A DNA stretch of 64,000 bases, from contig JAVJVN010000004.1 in assembly GCA_040221055.1 (NCBI GenBank), positions 124,001-188,000 of the forward strand, read 5' to 3'. Below the pieces are notes generated by a model that was given only the letters and a program-made list of their open reading frames with translations, was not told the origin of the DNA and searched no databases. Source of the stretch: Rhodothermales bacterium (lineage in GTDB: Bacteria; Bacteroidota; Rhodothermia; Rhodothermales; UBA10348). Shown here piece after piece: positions 33,699-43,431 of the stretch. The translations under genes and the position numbers were made by a program. The stretch's first letter is position 1, and every line of letters begins with the position of its first letter.

Positions 33699-34855
33699 TC
33701 CGTACCCGCGGAGAAGGTGATGACCGGCTCGATACACACCGGAATGCAAATGCGCACTTCAAGCCCGCCTGAGGGGGCATTGCGAAGGCTGAATTCCTGT
33801 TCCGTACCATACAGGTGTTCCAGTCGGCCCTGCGTATTGGCCAATCCGACGCCCTCTTTCAGTCGACCCGGATCCTTCAGTCCCGGACCGTTGTCCCGGA
33901 CGGACAGGCACAGCCGGTCGCCCTCGCGGCGCGCCGAAATAACGAGTACGCCCGGGGCTGCCTGGGGGGCAATACCATGATGAATGGCATTTTCCACAAT
34001 GGGTTGCAGGATGAGATTGGGTACGTACAGGGATTGGACATCGTCGCCCAGCTCCATTTGGACATCGAGCCGGTCCCCAAATCGGACGCGTTCGATATCC
34101 AGGTAGCGCCGCAAGAAATCCAGCTCCTGATCCAACGGGATTTCCTGCTGGCCCTTGTTCTCGAGTGCCAGTCGAAGGAAGTCACCCAACTGCCCGAGCA
34201 TGTTCACCGCCATTCGGTTCTCATCTTTCCGGACCAGAGCGGCAATGGAATGCAGCGTATTGAACAGGAAGTGCGGGTGTATCTGCATTTTCAGTGCGCG
34301 CAGGTTGGCTTGCGCCAACTGCACCTGCAAGGCCGATGCCTGGGTTTCCCGGGTCACGTACTTCCGGTAATATTCCCATGCGCTGTAAAGGCCGACGATG
34401 GCGGTCCACGTCAGGATGTTGCCATGGATGCGCGAAAAGAAGTGGACCCTGTACAACTCCGTGTTCATGGTGTCGTGCAATCCGGCTGTCCGGAAAAGCA
34501 CAAGGTTGACCAGGGAATGCACCAGCATGGCTGCAATGAGTGCAGGGACGTGGATGGTCAACAGCACGCGAACCCAATTGTCCGCCGTCAACGGCCAAGT
34601 TCGCAATAAATGGACGACAACGGGCGCCAGAATGGCCCATATGTACCAGTTCGGCAGCGTACTGACCAGTGCAAACGACCAGTTGAGCGGCTGGGCCGTC
34701 ACGACCTGGTTCAGGTAATAGAAGGAAAGGGCGGCCAGGCCGGGCAGCGACCACAGCGCGATGTACACCGGCAGGTTGAGCCAGGACGCCCATGGACGGG
34801 GGAGAGAGCCCGCAACCGGGCCCTTCCCGGGCAGGGATGGAGTTCGGGAGATCAT
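33695..34855 (-). CDS. LytS-like sensor histidine kinase
   Basis: The 386-residue kinase has five or six membrane helices in its first 165 residues and a His_kinase (PF06580-type) domain. The phospho-acceptor box is LRALKMQIHPHFLFNTLHSIAALVRKDE, and a HATPase follows with LILQPIVENAIHHGIAP (N box) and VRDNGPGL (G box). No separate sensor domain is visible, so the membrane part probably senses. It is the partner of the LytTR regulator whose gene overlaps its stop (ATGA). Targets are unknown; such pairs often control envelope functions. Confidence 0.95.
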   Translation of the reverse strand: MISRTPSLPGKGPVAGSLPRPWASWLNLPVYIALWSLPGLAALSFYYLNQVVTAQPLNWSFALVSTLPNWYIWAILAPVVVHLLRTWPLTADNWVRVLLTIHVPALIAAMLVHSLVNLVLFRTAGLHDTMNTELYRVHFFSRIHGNILTWTAIVGLYSAWEYYRKYVTRETQASALQVQLAQANLRALKMQIHPHFLFNTLHSIAALVRKDENRMAVNMLGQLGDFLRLALENKGQQEIPLDQELDFLRRYLDIERVRFGDRLDVQMELGDDVQSLYVPNLILQPIVENAIHHGIAPQAAPGVLVISARREGDRLCLSVRDNGPGLKDPGRLKEGVGLANTQGRLEHLYGTEQEFSLRNAPSGGLEVRICIPVCIEPVITFSAGTE

Positions 34856-34945
34856 CAGGGAATATACATGCCGGGAGAAGCCTCAACGATGCTTTTTGCG
34901 ATCAACGGCGACCTGCTGCGACGAGCGGCGGCTCGCCTTGCCCCC

Positions 34946-35881
34946 TTATTCCGGTGTACACAGACCCAGGAAAGCCGGCAGGCCATGGAGATGGTCCACA
35001 TGATCCGGTGCCGTGTTGCCAGCAAAGGCGAGGACCTGGAACTTTCCATGACCGGCGCGACCCACGCCTTGCATGCCGGCGGGCCCCCACTCGAGTACCG
35101 GCGTCATGGTCAGGCCGAGATCGGAGACCAGCCAGGCCGCCGTCTCGGTGGTACTGGCGTAGGTGCCCGGAAACACCGCCGAGTGCGTGACCACCATGCA
35201 CGCGTCCCCGGCGACCGCTCGCTTCGCCATGGTGAAGAAGGGGTGCAACTTTGCGGTGTTCAACTGTCCACCGTCATACAGGAGCTGCCCTTCCGGGATA
35301 TAATCGGTGTGCAAGCCGTCGAGCAGGATAAGGGCATCCACCCGCCCTCCATGGACGGGCAGGATGGCCCGAACCGCGCCGTATCCGGCACTCCAAGAGG
35401 AAATGGTGACGGAGCGGATGGGCCGCGGGGCGGCCGCCGTGGCAGCCCCGGCTACCCCGGCGGCGTCTGCTGCAGCTTGCAGAATGCCCGGAAACAACGC
35501 CGGATCGGCAAACGGCCGCTCATAGGCTGAGGACCCGGCGCCGAGGTTCAGGACCGCAACGACCATGGGAAGCTCCGCGAGCGCCGCGGCATGCTTCGCC
35601 ACATAACCGGCGCCGTGGAAATGAACGAGAACGTCTATCGAATCACGCCCAACCGCCCCGTCCGGGACATGCAATGCGACCGGGCGGGACAAACCCAGGT
35701 CCACCTCGGTATGGAAGCCACCCGTCGTCCCTTCCTGCACCCGTTCATGCCCCCGGATGTGTTCCGCCATGGGTGACGGGAACTGGGACTGGGGTACCGG
35801 TTTTGAGGCACAGCCGGCGACGACCAGTAGCACGGGGAGGCACGAGCGAATGACGCAGCCCAACCGAACAGGCAAACGCAT
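34946..35881 (-). CDS. Putative alpha/beta-hydrolase-like lipoprotein
   Basis: The 311-residue protein begins with a lipoprotein signal (CLPVLLVVAGC, lipidated Cys about 24). Its body suggests a serine hydrolase. DVLVHFHGAGYVAKH looks like an oxyanion HG segment, TISSWSAGYGAVRAIL gives a Ser inside an S-W-S-A-G nucleophile elbow, ALILLDGLHTDY may hold the acid, and DHVDHLHGLP near the C-terminus the His. No specific family is recognised. ATG 35881 is the likely start; ATG 35926 would add 15 basic residues. It is divergent from the membrane hydrolase gene at 36021. Confidence 0.8.
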   Translation of the reverse strand: MRLPVRLGCVIRSCLPVLLVVAGCASKPVPQSQFPSPMAEHIRGHERVQEGTTGGFHTEVDLGLSRPVALHVPDGAVGRDSIDVLVHFHGAGYVAKHAAALAELPMVVAVLNLGAGSSAYERPFADPALFPGILQAAADAAGVAGAATAAAPRPIRSVTISSWSAGYGAVRAILPVHGGRVDALILLDGLHTDYIPEGQLLYDGGQLNTAKLHPFFTMAKRAVAGDACMVVTHSAVFPGTYASTTETAAWLVSDLGLTMTPVLEWGPAGMQGVGRAGHGKFQVLAFAGNTAPDHVDHLHGLPAFLGLCTPE

Positions 35882-36020
35882 GGGAAGCCGGGAGCGCCAA
35901 CGCTGCTTGAAATTCTGACGGCACATGTGCTGCGGCAATCGTTGAAACGTTAGGAAGGTACGCAAGCGACCGCTCACCCACGCCCGTCGACAACACTCCA
36001 CCGAGGACTTTCGAAGACCC

Positions 36021-37031
36021 ATGGACTCCCTCACACAGATCGCGCTCGGCGCGGCGGTTGGCGAAGCCACCCTCGGGCACCGCGTCGGCCGGAAAGCGGC
36101 GGCGTGGGGTGCCTTCCTCGGCACACTGCCGGACCTGGATGTGCTGTTCAATCCGTTCCTGGATGCCGCCCAGCAGCTGGCCATCCACCGGGGTTTCTCG
36201 CATTCGTTCTTGGTCGCGCTGGTCGCAGCGCCCGTCATAGGCTGGCTGCTGCACTGGCTGCATGAAGGTCGAAACCCGACGGCTTCCTGGAAGTCCTGGG
36301 CCGCCCTGGCGTGGTGGTGCTTGGTCACCCATATCGTTATCGACCTGTTCACTGTCTACGGCACGCAGATCTTCTGGCCATTGACCGACCATCCGTTCGG
36401 GTTGGATGCCATCTTCATCGTCGACCCGCTCTACACCTTGCCGCTGGCTGCCGGATTGCTCACCGGCTTGATTTCACGGCGACACCGGACGGCCGTCTGG
36501 TGGGGCCTGGCCGTCAGCACGACCTACCTGGCGTGGGCACTCACCGCCAAGGCATGGGCCCATGGAGCCTTCAAGGAAGGATTCGATGCGCAGGGCATCC
36601 GCGTGGAGCGGATGATGTCCAGCCCGTCGCCCCTCAACACCGTCCTGTGGATGGGCATGGCCGAGGCCGACGATACGCTCTGGGTGGCCACATACAGTCT
36701 GTTGGACAGTGGACCACCGACCAGTGCGGTGGCTGTTCCGCGCCGAACGGCAGCGCTGGACGGGCACCTGCAGGACCGGGGCGTCGAGCGGCTGGAGTGG
36801 TTTTCCAAAGGATGGTGGATAGCCGACACGTCCGGAGTCCGACCGGCCATCGTTGACCCGCGCTTCGGCCGGTCCGACCTCTTCCTGGCCGACGACGGTG
36901 CGTGGACCTTCCGGTTCGAGTTGCTTGCAGACTCCACCGGGGCATACCACACCTTCACGGAGCTCAACCCGGATGTATCCGGGCTGGACGGGCTGCCAGA
37001 GCGGCTCTGGCGCCGGATTCAGGGCCATTGA
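36021..37031 (+). CDS. Membrane-bound metal-dependent hydrolase (YdjM/DUF457-like)
   Basis: The 336-residue protein starts MDSLTQIALGAAVGEATLGHRVG and carries the family's histidine/aspartate motifs: GTLPDLDVLFNPF, HRGFSHSFLVAL and WWCLVTHIVIDLFTVYGT. Five transmembrane segments occupy about 65-180, followed by a soluble C-terminal domain of about 150 residues. Homologs, including E. coli YdjM, are annotated as inner-membrane metal-dependent hydrolases of undefined substrate. It is convergent with rodA, 19 bases apart. Confidence 0.92.
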   Translation: MDSLTQIALGAAVGEATLGHRVGRKAAAWGAFLGTLPDLDVLFNPFLDAAQQLAIHRGFSHSFLVALVAAPVIGWLLHWLHEGRNPTASWKSWAALAWWCLVTHIVIDLFTVYGTQIFWPLTDHPFGLDAIFIVDPLYTLPLAAGLLTGLISRRHRTAVWWGLAVSTTYLAWALTAKAWAHGAFKEGFDAQGIRVERMMSSPSPLNTVLWMGMAEADDTLWVATYSLLDSGPPTSAVAVPRRTAALDGHLQDRGVERLEWFSKGWWIADTSGVRPAIVDPRFGRSDLFLADDGAWTFRFELLADSTGAYHTFTELNPDVSGLDGLPERLWRRIQGH

Positions 37032-37050
37032 CACGGAGCCCAGACGGCGG

Positions 37051-38310
37051 TCAGTAGCCGTAGATCGAAAATTCGTCCTTCCGCATGTGCAGGGAGAGGA
37101 CAATGGCCAGCAAGGCGGTATTGGCCAACAGGGCCGATCCTCCGTAGGAGATGAACGGCAACGGAATCCCGATGACCGGCAACAGGGACGTGGCCATCCC
37201 GACATTGATGAACGTGTGGACCAGGTAGATCCCGACCGCGCCGGAGGCCACCATGACGCCGAACGGATGCTTCATCTGCCCACCCAGGTGCACCAACCGG
37301 ACCAGGAATGCCATCAAAAGCAGCAATACCAGTGCCGCCCCCAGGAAGCCGAATTCCTCTCCGATGACGGAAAACACGAAATCGGTCGACTGCTCCGGCA
37401 CATACGATCCCTGGGTCTGTGTGCCCTGCATGAATCCTTTGCCGTTCCAGCCACCCGAGCCAATGGCCGCCATGGATTGCAGTTGATGGAAGCCGGCGTT
37501 GTCCCTGAATTCCGCGGCTCCGGGATTCGTGAAGGAAAGCACACGGGCGACCTGGTATGGCTGCAGGACGTTCATGATGGCGAAGGACGCCACAGCAGCC
37601 GTGCCACCCGAGAAAAGAGCGGCAACGCCCGCCATCCGCCGGTCCTTCGTGCGCCACCACATGAAACCGGTGAACACCAACGCAAAAATGACGGCCGCCG
37701 GCAGGTTCACGATGGCCAGGTACCCCGCTACGGCCGGAGCAATCATGATGAGCAGCAGGTTGAATTCCAGGCCGCTCCAGAACAGGGCGATCGGAATGAG
37801 CCCGAAAAACACAAGTGCCGTTCCCGTGTCGTTCTGGAGGATGATGAGCACCGCCGGCAACAGGATGATGCCTACAATGCTGAGTCCAACGTCCAGGCCC
37901 ATCGTCTTGGGGCGCCGCATACCCACCAACTGGGCCAGGGCCAGGACCGTACCCACCTTGGCGAGCTCGGAAACCTGGAATTGAATGGGACCCAGGACGA
38001 TCCAGCTCTTTGCCCCGTTGATCTCCCGGCCTACCAGGAGCGATGCCAAAAGAAGCAGCACCGTAATCGCATAGATGGGAAAGGCCGCCATCTGGTAAAA
38101 ACGGATGGGCAGGAGGAGGGCGATCACCAGGCCCACGGACGAAATACCCAACCACATGACCTGGCGGTCAAAGTTCTGGCGTGGGCTCGACGTGAACAGA
38201 TCGGCGGCCGCACCGTGCGTTGTGGAATAGATGGCCAGCAATCCGGATACCACCAGGACGAGCCAAAGCGCGAGACTCATGGCATCCAGCCGCGTGTACC
38301 AGGGCTTCAT
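37051..38310 (-). CDS. rodA: Peptidoglycan glycosyltransferase RodA
   Basis: This 419-residue SEDS protein polymerises glycan strands during side-wall growth. Ten membrane helices are evident. Landmark motifs are AKSWIVLGPIQFQVSELAKVG, LLPAVLIILQNDTGTALVFF, AIGSGGWNGKGFMQGTQTQGSYVPEQSTDFVFSVIGEEFGFLG (segment about 295-340, with the catalytic-region Asp/Glu) and GIPLPFISYGGSALL near the C-terminus. It overlaps the upstream mrdA stop by four bases (ATGA), the usual PBP2-RodA pair. mreBCD are not adjacent: the gene upstream of mrdA is divergent. Confidence 0.97.
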   Translation of the reverse strand: MKPWYTRLDAMSLALWLVLVVSGLLAIYSTTHGAAADLFTSSPRQNFDRQVMWLGISSVGLVIALLLPIRFYQMAAFPIYAITVLLLLASLLVGREINGAKSWIVLGPIQFQVSELAKVGTVLALAQLVGMRRPKTMGLDVGLSIVGIILLPAVLIILQNDTGTALVFFGLIPIALFWSGLEFNLLLIMIAPAVAGYLAIVNLPAAVIFALVFTGFMWWRTKDRRMAGVAALFSGGTAAVASFAIMNVLQPYQVARVLSFTNPGAAEFRDNAGFHQLQSMAAIGSGGWNGKGFMQGTQTQGSYVPEQSTDFVFSVIGEEFGFLGAALVLLLLMAFLVRLVHLGGQMKHPFGVMVASGAVGIYLVHTFINVGMATSLLPVIGIPLPFISYGGSALLANTALLAIVLSLHMRKDEFSIYGY

Positions 38311-40151
38311 GGCGCCGTTCTCCCGGGCGATTGCTCCCCGATCGGCTGGCTCCGGCGCTGCAATACCTGATTCCAGAGTGGCTGCCGGCCTTGCATTTCG
38401 ATGTGACCCTTGAGGTACTGCTCCATCAAGAACATGCCCACGATGCCCGCATTGCCGGAACCCGATCCGCCATTCTCGACCATGACGGCCACGGCAATCT
38501 GCGGATTGTCAGCCGGAGCGTATCCGATGAAAACCGAGTCGTCCTCCCCACGGGGGTTCTGTGCCGTTCCGGTCTTGCCTGCCGACGGTATGCCCGGTAT
38601 GATCAACCAGGGCGTTTTCTCCGCGATCATCCGTCGCATGCCGGTACGCACGAGTTCCAGGTAAGCCGGATTCACGTTCAGGGGCTCGGGGGATGCGAGG
38701 TCGAGCCGGGTCTCCTCACCCGTTTCCGGCTGACGGGCATGGTCGAGCAGGTGGGGGGTAATGAGCGTTCCGCCATTGGCCAGCGCCGAGACGTACCGGA
38801 CCAGTTGGATGGGGGTCACCAGCAGCTCTCCCTGGCCGACCCCCAGATTCATGGCCTGGCCCTCATTCCACCGGTTCACGCCCAGCCGTTCGTTGTAATA
38901 GGTCGAATCGGGTATGAGTCCGGTACTGACTTCCGACTGGGAAAGATCGATGGCCGCCCGCTGCTCGAACCCGAACGCACGGGCGTATTTGTCCAACGTG
39001 TTCACGTCCATCCGGCGCATCAGCTCGAAAAAAAACGTATTGCAGGACTGCTTGATGGCCTCTACCACTCCGATGGTGCCGTGCGTATCCATGCATTTGA
39101 AGATGCGTCCTCCCCCCCGCGGGTGATAGCCCGGGCAGTTGAACCGGAAGCCCTCATCGATGACACCCTCCTGCAAGGCCATGATGGCTATGAGGGGCTT
39201 GAATGTAGATCCGGGCATGAAGGCCGACTGCGTAACGCGGTTGAACAGGGGCTTGTCTGCCGACGTCATCAGGTAATCCCACTGTTCGGGATTGACCGAG
39301 CCGGTGAACACGTCCAACTTGTAGTCCGGCGCCGAGTGGAAGGCCAGCACACCGCCCGTATTGACATCCATGGCGATGACCGCACCCCGCTTGTCCGTGA
39401 ACAGCGACTCGGCGACGGCTTGCGTACCGGCATCGATGGTCAGGTACAGGTCCTTCCCGCTCAGCGGCGGTCGGTCTTCCCGTCCGCCCAGGTAATCCTG
39501 GACCACCTGCCCGCGTATGTTGACCATCTTGAAGGCACTCCCCACCGTGCCCCGGACTTCCGTCTCGTACTGACGCTCCAGCCCGGCGCTCCCTATCTGG
39601 TCTCCCGGGCGGTATCCCCGTGACCGCCAGGTCTCCAGGTCGCTCCGATTGATTTCCCGGACGTAGCCGAGCACATGCGACAACTCGGCCTCGTCGGTGT
39701 ACCGGCGTTTCTGGAACACTTCATGGGTGATTCCCGGCAATTCATGCCGGTGCTCGAGCACCCGGGACAGCATCCGGAACGGAACATCCACGGCCAGGGG
39801 ACTCGGACGGAATACACTCCACTCCCGGGCGGCCCGCACCCGGGCCGTGACGACGCTGTCCGGGACTTCCAGGAAGGACGCCAGGACCGGGACCGTGGTC
39901 GTATCGAAATAGGTGGGGGTCACCAGCAGGTTGTAGCCGGATGTGTTGTCCACCAACAACGTGCCGTTGCGGTCGAAGAACATGCCGCGTGCCGGCAATT
40001 GCCGTCGCTCCTTGACGGCATTGCTCCTCGACTCCCCGCTGTGGTCTGCGTAGTCCACGATCTGCAGTTTGCCCAGCCGCAGTACTAGCACGCCTACCAA
40101 CAGCACAATGAGCAACGAAAATATGCGAACGCGCAGGCGGGCGTCATCCAT
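38307..40151 (-). CDS. mrdA: Penicillin-binding protein 2
   Basis: The 614-residue monofunctional class B transpeptidase works with RodA. One N-terminal membrane anchor (IFSLLIVLLVGVLVLRLG) precedes the dimerisation domain (RGMFFDRNGTLLVDN, ELSHVLGYVREI, GSAGLERQYETEVRG). The penicillin-binding domain has SxxK as PGSTFKPL (Ser about 315), SxN as SCN in AIKQSCNTFFFELM, and KTG at about 526 (SAGKTGTAQNP). ATG 40151 is preferred to an in-frame start 60 bases upstream. A 165-base divergent spacer separates it from the outer-membrane peptidase gene. Confidence 0.96.
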   Translation of the reverse strand: MDDARLRVRIFSLLIVLLVGVLVLRLGKLQIVDYADHSGESRSNAVKERRQLPARGMFFDRNGTLLVDNTSGYNLLVTPTYFDTTTVPVLASFLEVPDSVVTARVRAAREWSVFRPSPLAVDVPFRMLSRVLEHRHELPGITHEVFQKRRYTDEAELSHVLGYVREINRSDLETWRSRGYRPGDQIGSAGLERQYETEVRGTVGSAFKMVNIRGQVVQDYLGGREDRPPLSGKDLYLTIDAGTQAVAESLFTDKRGAVIAMDVNTGGVLAFHSAPDYKLDVFTGSVNPEQWDYLMTSADKPLFNRVTQSAFMPGSTFKPLIAIMALQEGVIDEGFRFNCPGYHPRGGGRIFKCMDTHGTIGVVEAIKQSCNTFFFELMRRMDVNTLDKYARAFGFEQRAAIDLSQSEVSTGLIPDSTYYNERLGVNRWNEGQAMNLGVGQGELLVTPIQLVRYVSALANGGTLITPHLLDHARQPETGEETRLDLASPEPLNVNPAYLELVRTGMRRMIAEKTPWLIIPGIPSAGKTGTAQNPRGEDDSVFIGYAPADNPQIAVAVMVENGGSGSGNAGIVGMFLMEQYLKGHIEMQGRQPLWNQVLQRRSQPIGEQSPGRTAP

Positions 40152-40316
40152 GGTGGCAAGGGGCCCCGTTGGGGCGTTTCCGGTTACGAATGGGGCCGGA
40201 AATGCAACCATTCAGCATTCAGGCGCATTTCAGGCAAACCAATGTGTGGACCCATCGTTAGTACCCGACGACACCCACGTGGTTTCGGAAGGCATTTATT
40301 ACTATCCGCGGGCACC

Positions 40317-43300
40317 ATGGCCAAGAGATCGACGACCTTTATCGGGCTTTCCTGCGCTTTTTTCGGCGTTTTGTTTTTTGCCGTGGCCGCCCCGGCCGCG
40401 GGTCAGTATTTCGGCAGGAACAAGGTCCAGTACGACAATTTCGACTTCAAATCGTTCAGGACGGATCATTTCGAAATCTACTTCTACCCCGAGGCGCGCG
40501 TGGCTGTCCAGGATGCGTCCCGGATGGCCGAACGGTGGTATCAGCGGCATTCGCGCACGTTCCTGAGGGAGTTCTATGAACGCAAGCCCATCATCCTGTA
40601 TGCCAACGACGCCGACTTCCATCAGACAAATGCCATAAGCGGGTCGCTCGGAGAAGGCACCGGCGGGGTGACCGAATCCCTGAAGGAGCGGGTCATCATG
40701 CCCCTCACCGGCAGCTATTGGGACACCGACCACGTGCTGGGACACGAGCTGGTCCACAGTTTCCAGTACGATATCGCCCTCTCCCGCACGGATTCGGTCC
40801 GATTCTCGTTCCAGTATGTTCCGCTTTGGCTGGTAGAAGGCATGGCGGAATACCTGTCCGTCGGACGGCGCGATACCCACACGGCCATGTGGATGCGCGA
40901 CGCCGCCCTGCGGGACGACCTGCCGACCATCGAGCAGATCACGAAGGACATGAGTTACTTCCCGTATCGGTACGGGCAGGCCTACATGGCCTACGTGGGA
41001 GGCAAATACGGGGATGCCGCGGTCGCCAACCTGTTCAAACTGAGCGGCCGGGTGGGCGTCGATTCGTCCTTCGTGTACACGCTCGGCATTACGGCCGATT
41101 CGCTATCCAACGAATGGATCCAGACCGTCAAGGACACCTACCTGCCCCTGACCGAGGGCCGTACGCCGGCTGACAGCGCGGGCCGCAAGGTCCTGGCATC
41201 GGATATCGACGCGGGAGACATGAATATCTCCCCCATGATTTCTCCGGACGGGCAGTACGTGGCGTTCCTGTCGGAGAAGGATCTCTTCAACATCAACCTG
41301 TTCATTGCCGACGCGAACACCGGAAAGGTCGTCAAGAAGCTGAAGTCCACGGCCCGGAATTCGCATTTCGACCAGATCCGGTTCATCTCATCGTCCGGGT
41401 CCTGGTCGCCCGACGGCAAGCGCTTCGCCTTCATCACGTTCGTCCAGGGCGACAACGAAATCTCCATCCTGGACTGGTCCAAAGGCTCCATCGAGCGACG
41501 GATTTCCGTGGACGGCGTGACCGCCATCACCAATCTGGCGTGGTCCCCGGACGGCGATCATCTGGCGTTTTCGGGCATGAACGGGGGCATTTCCGACCTG
41601 TACGTGCTGGACCTGCGTACGTCTGCCGTGGAGCAGTTGACCAACGACCGGTACGCCGATCTGCAGCCGGCCTGGTCCCCGGACGGGATCCACCTCGCCT
41701 TCACCACGGACCGGGGCGAGGAAGGCACGGACTTCGCCACGTTGTCCTACGGCGCCGAGCGCGTGGGTATCATCAACACGGAGACGCTCGACATCCGGAT
41801 CGTGCGACCCTTCGACGGAATGCATCACAATCCCCAGTTCACGCCGGACGGACAGAACATCCTGTTCATTTCCGACCACGACGGGTTCAAGGACATCTAT
41901 CGATTGAACCTCGAGACGGAAGACGTATTCCGCGTGACCCATCTGCAGACCGGGGTTTCGGGCATTACCAAGATGTCGCCCGCCATGTCCGTGGCGCAGC
42001 AGAGCGGTCGCATGATGTTCACGGTATTCGGCGACAGCAAATACACGGTGTTCTCCAAGGATCTGGATGAACTGGAAGGCGAACCCTATGTGCCGGGACC
42101 GCAGGCCGACTACCAGCTTGCTGCGACGCTCCCGCCCAACCGGGACGCCAATGAAGGCTTGGTCGGCAACTATCTGAACGATCCGCTCAGCGGGTTGCCG
42201 GAGGACCGGGACTACTCGGAACTGGCGTACAGCCCCCGCCTCAAGCTGGATTACGTGGCCCCGCCGTCGGTGGGCGTTCAGGCCGGTGGCGTGTACGGTT
42301 CAGGGGTCGTGGGTGGTGTCGGCTTTTTCTTCAGCGACATGCTGGGCAACCAGAACCTGACCCTGATTGCACAGGCCAACGGCACGTTCAAGGACATCGG
42401 CGCCCAGGCTGCCTACCTGAACCGCAAGAACCGGCTGAACTGGGGAGGTCAAGTGGGCCATATCCCACTCCTGTTCGGGTCGTCGTTCGTCGGTCCGAAT
42501 GTCATTGACCCGGAAACGGGCCTGCCATCGCAGACCATCCAACAAATCCGCCAGCGCATTTACGTGGACCAGCTCCAGGGCGTGGCCGTGTATCCGTTCA
42601 CCACCACCCGGCGGGTCGAGCTGACCTCAGGGTTCACGCGGTACGGATTCGACTACGAGGTGGACACCTACTACTTCAGCCAATTCGGTGTCCGTCGCGA
42701 AAGGACGAGTCTGAGTGACCAGGAGCCGGACCCCATCTATTTCGCCCAGGCCGGCCTGGCACTGGTCAGCGACTACTCCTTCTTCGGCTTCACATCCCCC
42801 ATCCGGGGTGGCCGATCGCGTTTTGAAATCGCGCCGTTCGTGGGCTCACAGACCTTCATCCGTCTCCAGGCCGACTATCGCCGGTATTTCAATCTGAACC
42901 CGTTCACGTTTGCCATCCGTGGCCTCCACGTGGGAAACTACGGTGCAACGGCATCCAGTCAGAACGACATTTTCACCCAGGAATATCTGGGATACGCCAA
43001 CTCGTTCGGCTTCGTCCGGGGCTACTCCTTCACGTCGTTTGAAGGCTTCGGGGAGTGTACGGCCACCGCGGACGGCCGATGCGCCGAGGAAGACCGCCTC
43101 TTCGGAACGCGCATGGCGCTCATGAGCGTGGAAACCCGGATTCCGCTGTTCGGCACGGAGCAGTATGGTCTCATCAACTTTCCGTACCTTCCCACCGAAG
43201 TCTCATTCTTCGCAGATGGTGGCGTGGCATGGACGAAGGACGACCTTCCGGTCCTGAAATTCGAAACCGACCCGACGCCGGAGCGGATTCCTGTTTTCTC

Positions 43301-43424
43301 GGCCGGGGTGTCCACCCGATTCAACATGTTCGGGTTCTCCGTGATCGAGATCTTCTACGCCAAACCGTTCCAGCGGCCTGGAAAGGGGGCCCATTTCGGG
43401 TTCCAGATCATCCCGGGCTGGTAA
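40317..43424 (+). CDS. Outer-membrane metallopeptidase-like/propeller/beta-barrel fusion
   Basis: The 1035-residue protein has a signal peptide (FFGVLFFAVAAPAAGQ). A gluzincin-type peptidase-like domain follows, with HELVH at 143-147 and a downstream Glu178 in VEGMAEYLS. At about 305-590 a TolB/PD40 propeller shows repeats such as ISPDGQYVAFLSE, WSPDGKRFAF, WSPDGDHLAFSG and FTPDGQNILFISD. From about 640 to the end a BamA-like surface-antigen barrel is present (SPRLKLDYVAPPSVGVQAGG, FRGYSF-type loop as FVRGYSFTSF, final FGFQIIPGW). It should sit in the outer membrane with the propeller in the periplasm. The role could be proteolysis, assembly or sensing; both zinc-site elements are intact. Start ATG 40317 opens the signal peptide. 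Confidence 0.9.
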   Translation: MAKRSTTFIGLSCAFFGVLFFAVAAPAAGQYFGRNKVQYDNFDFKSFRTDHFEIYFYPEARVAVQDASRMAERWYQRHSRTFLREFYERKPIILYANDADFHQTNAISGSLGEGTGGVTESLKERVIMPLTGSYWDTDHVLGHELVHSFQYDIALSRTDSVRFSFQYVPLWLVEGMAEYLSVGRRDTHTAMWMRDAALRDDLPTIEQITKDMSYFPYRYGQAYMAYVGGKYGDAAVANLFKLSGRVGVDSSFVYTLGITADSLSNEWIQTVKDTYLPLTEGRTPADSAGRKVLASDIDAGDMNISPMISPDGQYVAFLSEKDLFNINLFIADANTGKVVKKLKSTARNSHFDQIRFISSSGSWSPDGKRFAFITFVQGDNEISILDWSKGSIERRISVDGVTAITNLAWSPDGDHLAFSGMNGGISDLYVLDLRTSAVEQLTNDRYADLQPAWSPDGIHLAFTTDRGEEGTDFATLSYGAERVGIINTETLDIRIVRPFDGMHHNPQFTPDGQNILFISDHDGFKDIYRLNLETEDVFRVTHLQTGVSGITKMSPAMSVAQQSGRMMFTVFGDSKYTVFSKDLDELEGEPYVPGPQADYQLAATLPPNRDANEGLVGNYLNDPLSGLPEDRDYSELAYSPRLKLDYVAPPSVGVQAGGVYGSGVVGGVGFFFSDMLGNQNLTLIAQANGTFKDIGAQAAYLNRKNRLNWGGQVGHIPLLFGSSFVGPNVIDPETGLPSQTIQQIRQRIYVDQLQGVAVYPFTTTRRVELTSGFTRYGFDYEVDTYYFSQFGVRRERTSLSDQEPDPIYFAQAGLALVSDYSFFGFTSPIRGGRSRFEIAPFVGSQTFIRLQADYRRYFNLNPFTFAIRGLHVGNYGATASSQNDIFTQEYLGYANSFGFVRGYSFTSFEGFGECTATADGRCAEEDRLFGTRMALMSVETRIPLFGTEQYGLINFPYLPTEVSFFADGGVAWTKDDLPVLKFETDPTPERIPVFSAGVSTRFNMFGFSVIEIFYAKPFQRPGKGAHFGFQIIPGW

Positions 43425-43431
43425 GCCCCTG

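Noticed and set aside
35882-36352. N-terminal extension of the lipoprotein hydrolase
   Set aside because: It overlaps the well-supported membrane hydrolase gene on the other strand, and the lipoprotein signal must be at the N-terminus.
38220-39623. 467-residue plus-strand frame opposite mrdA
   Set aside because: Antisense shadow of penicillin-binding protein 2, whose active-site motifs are intact.
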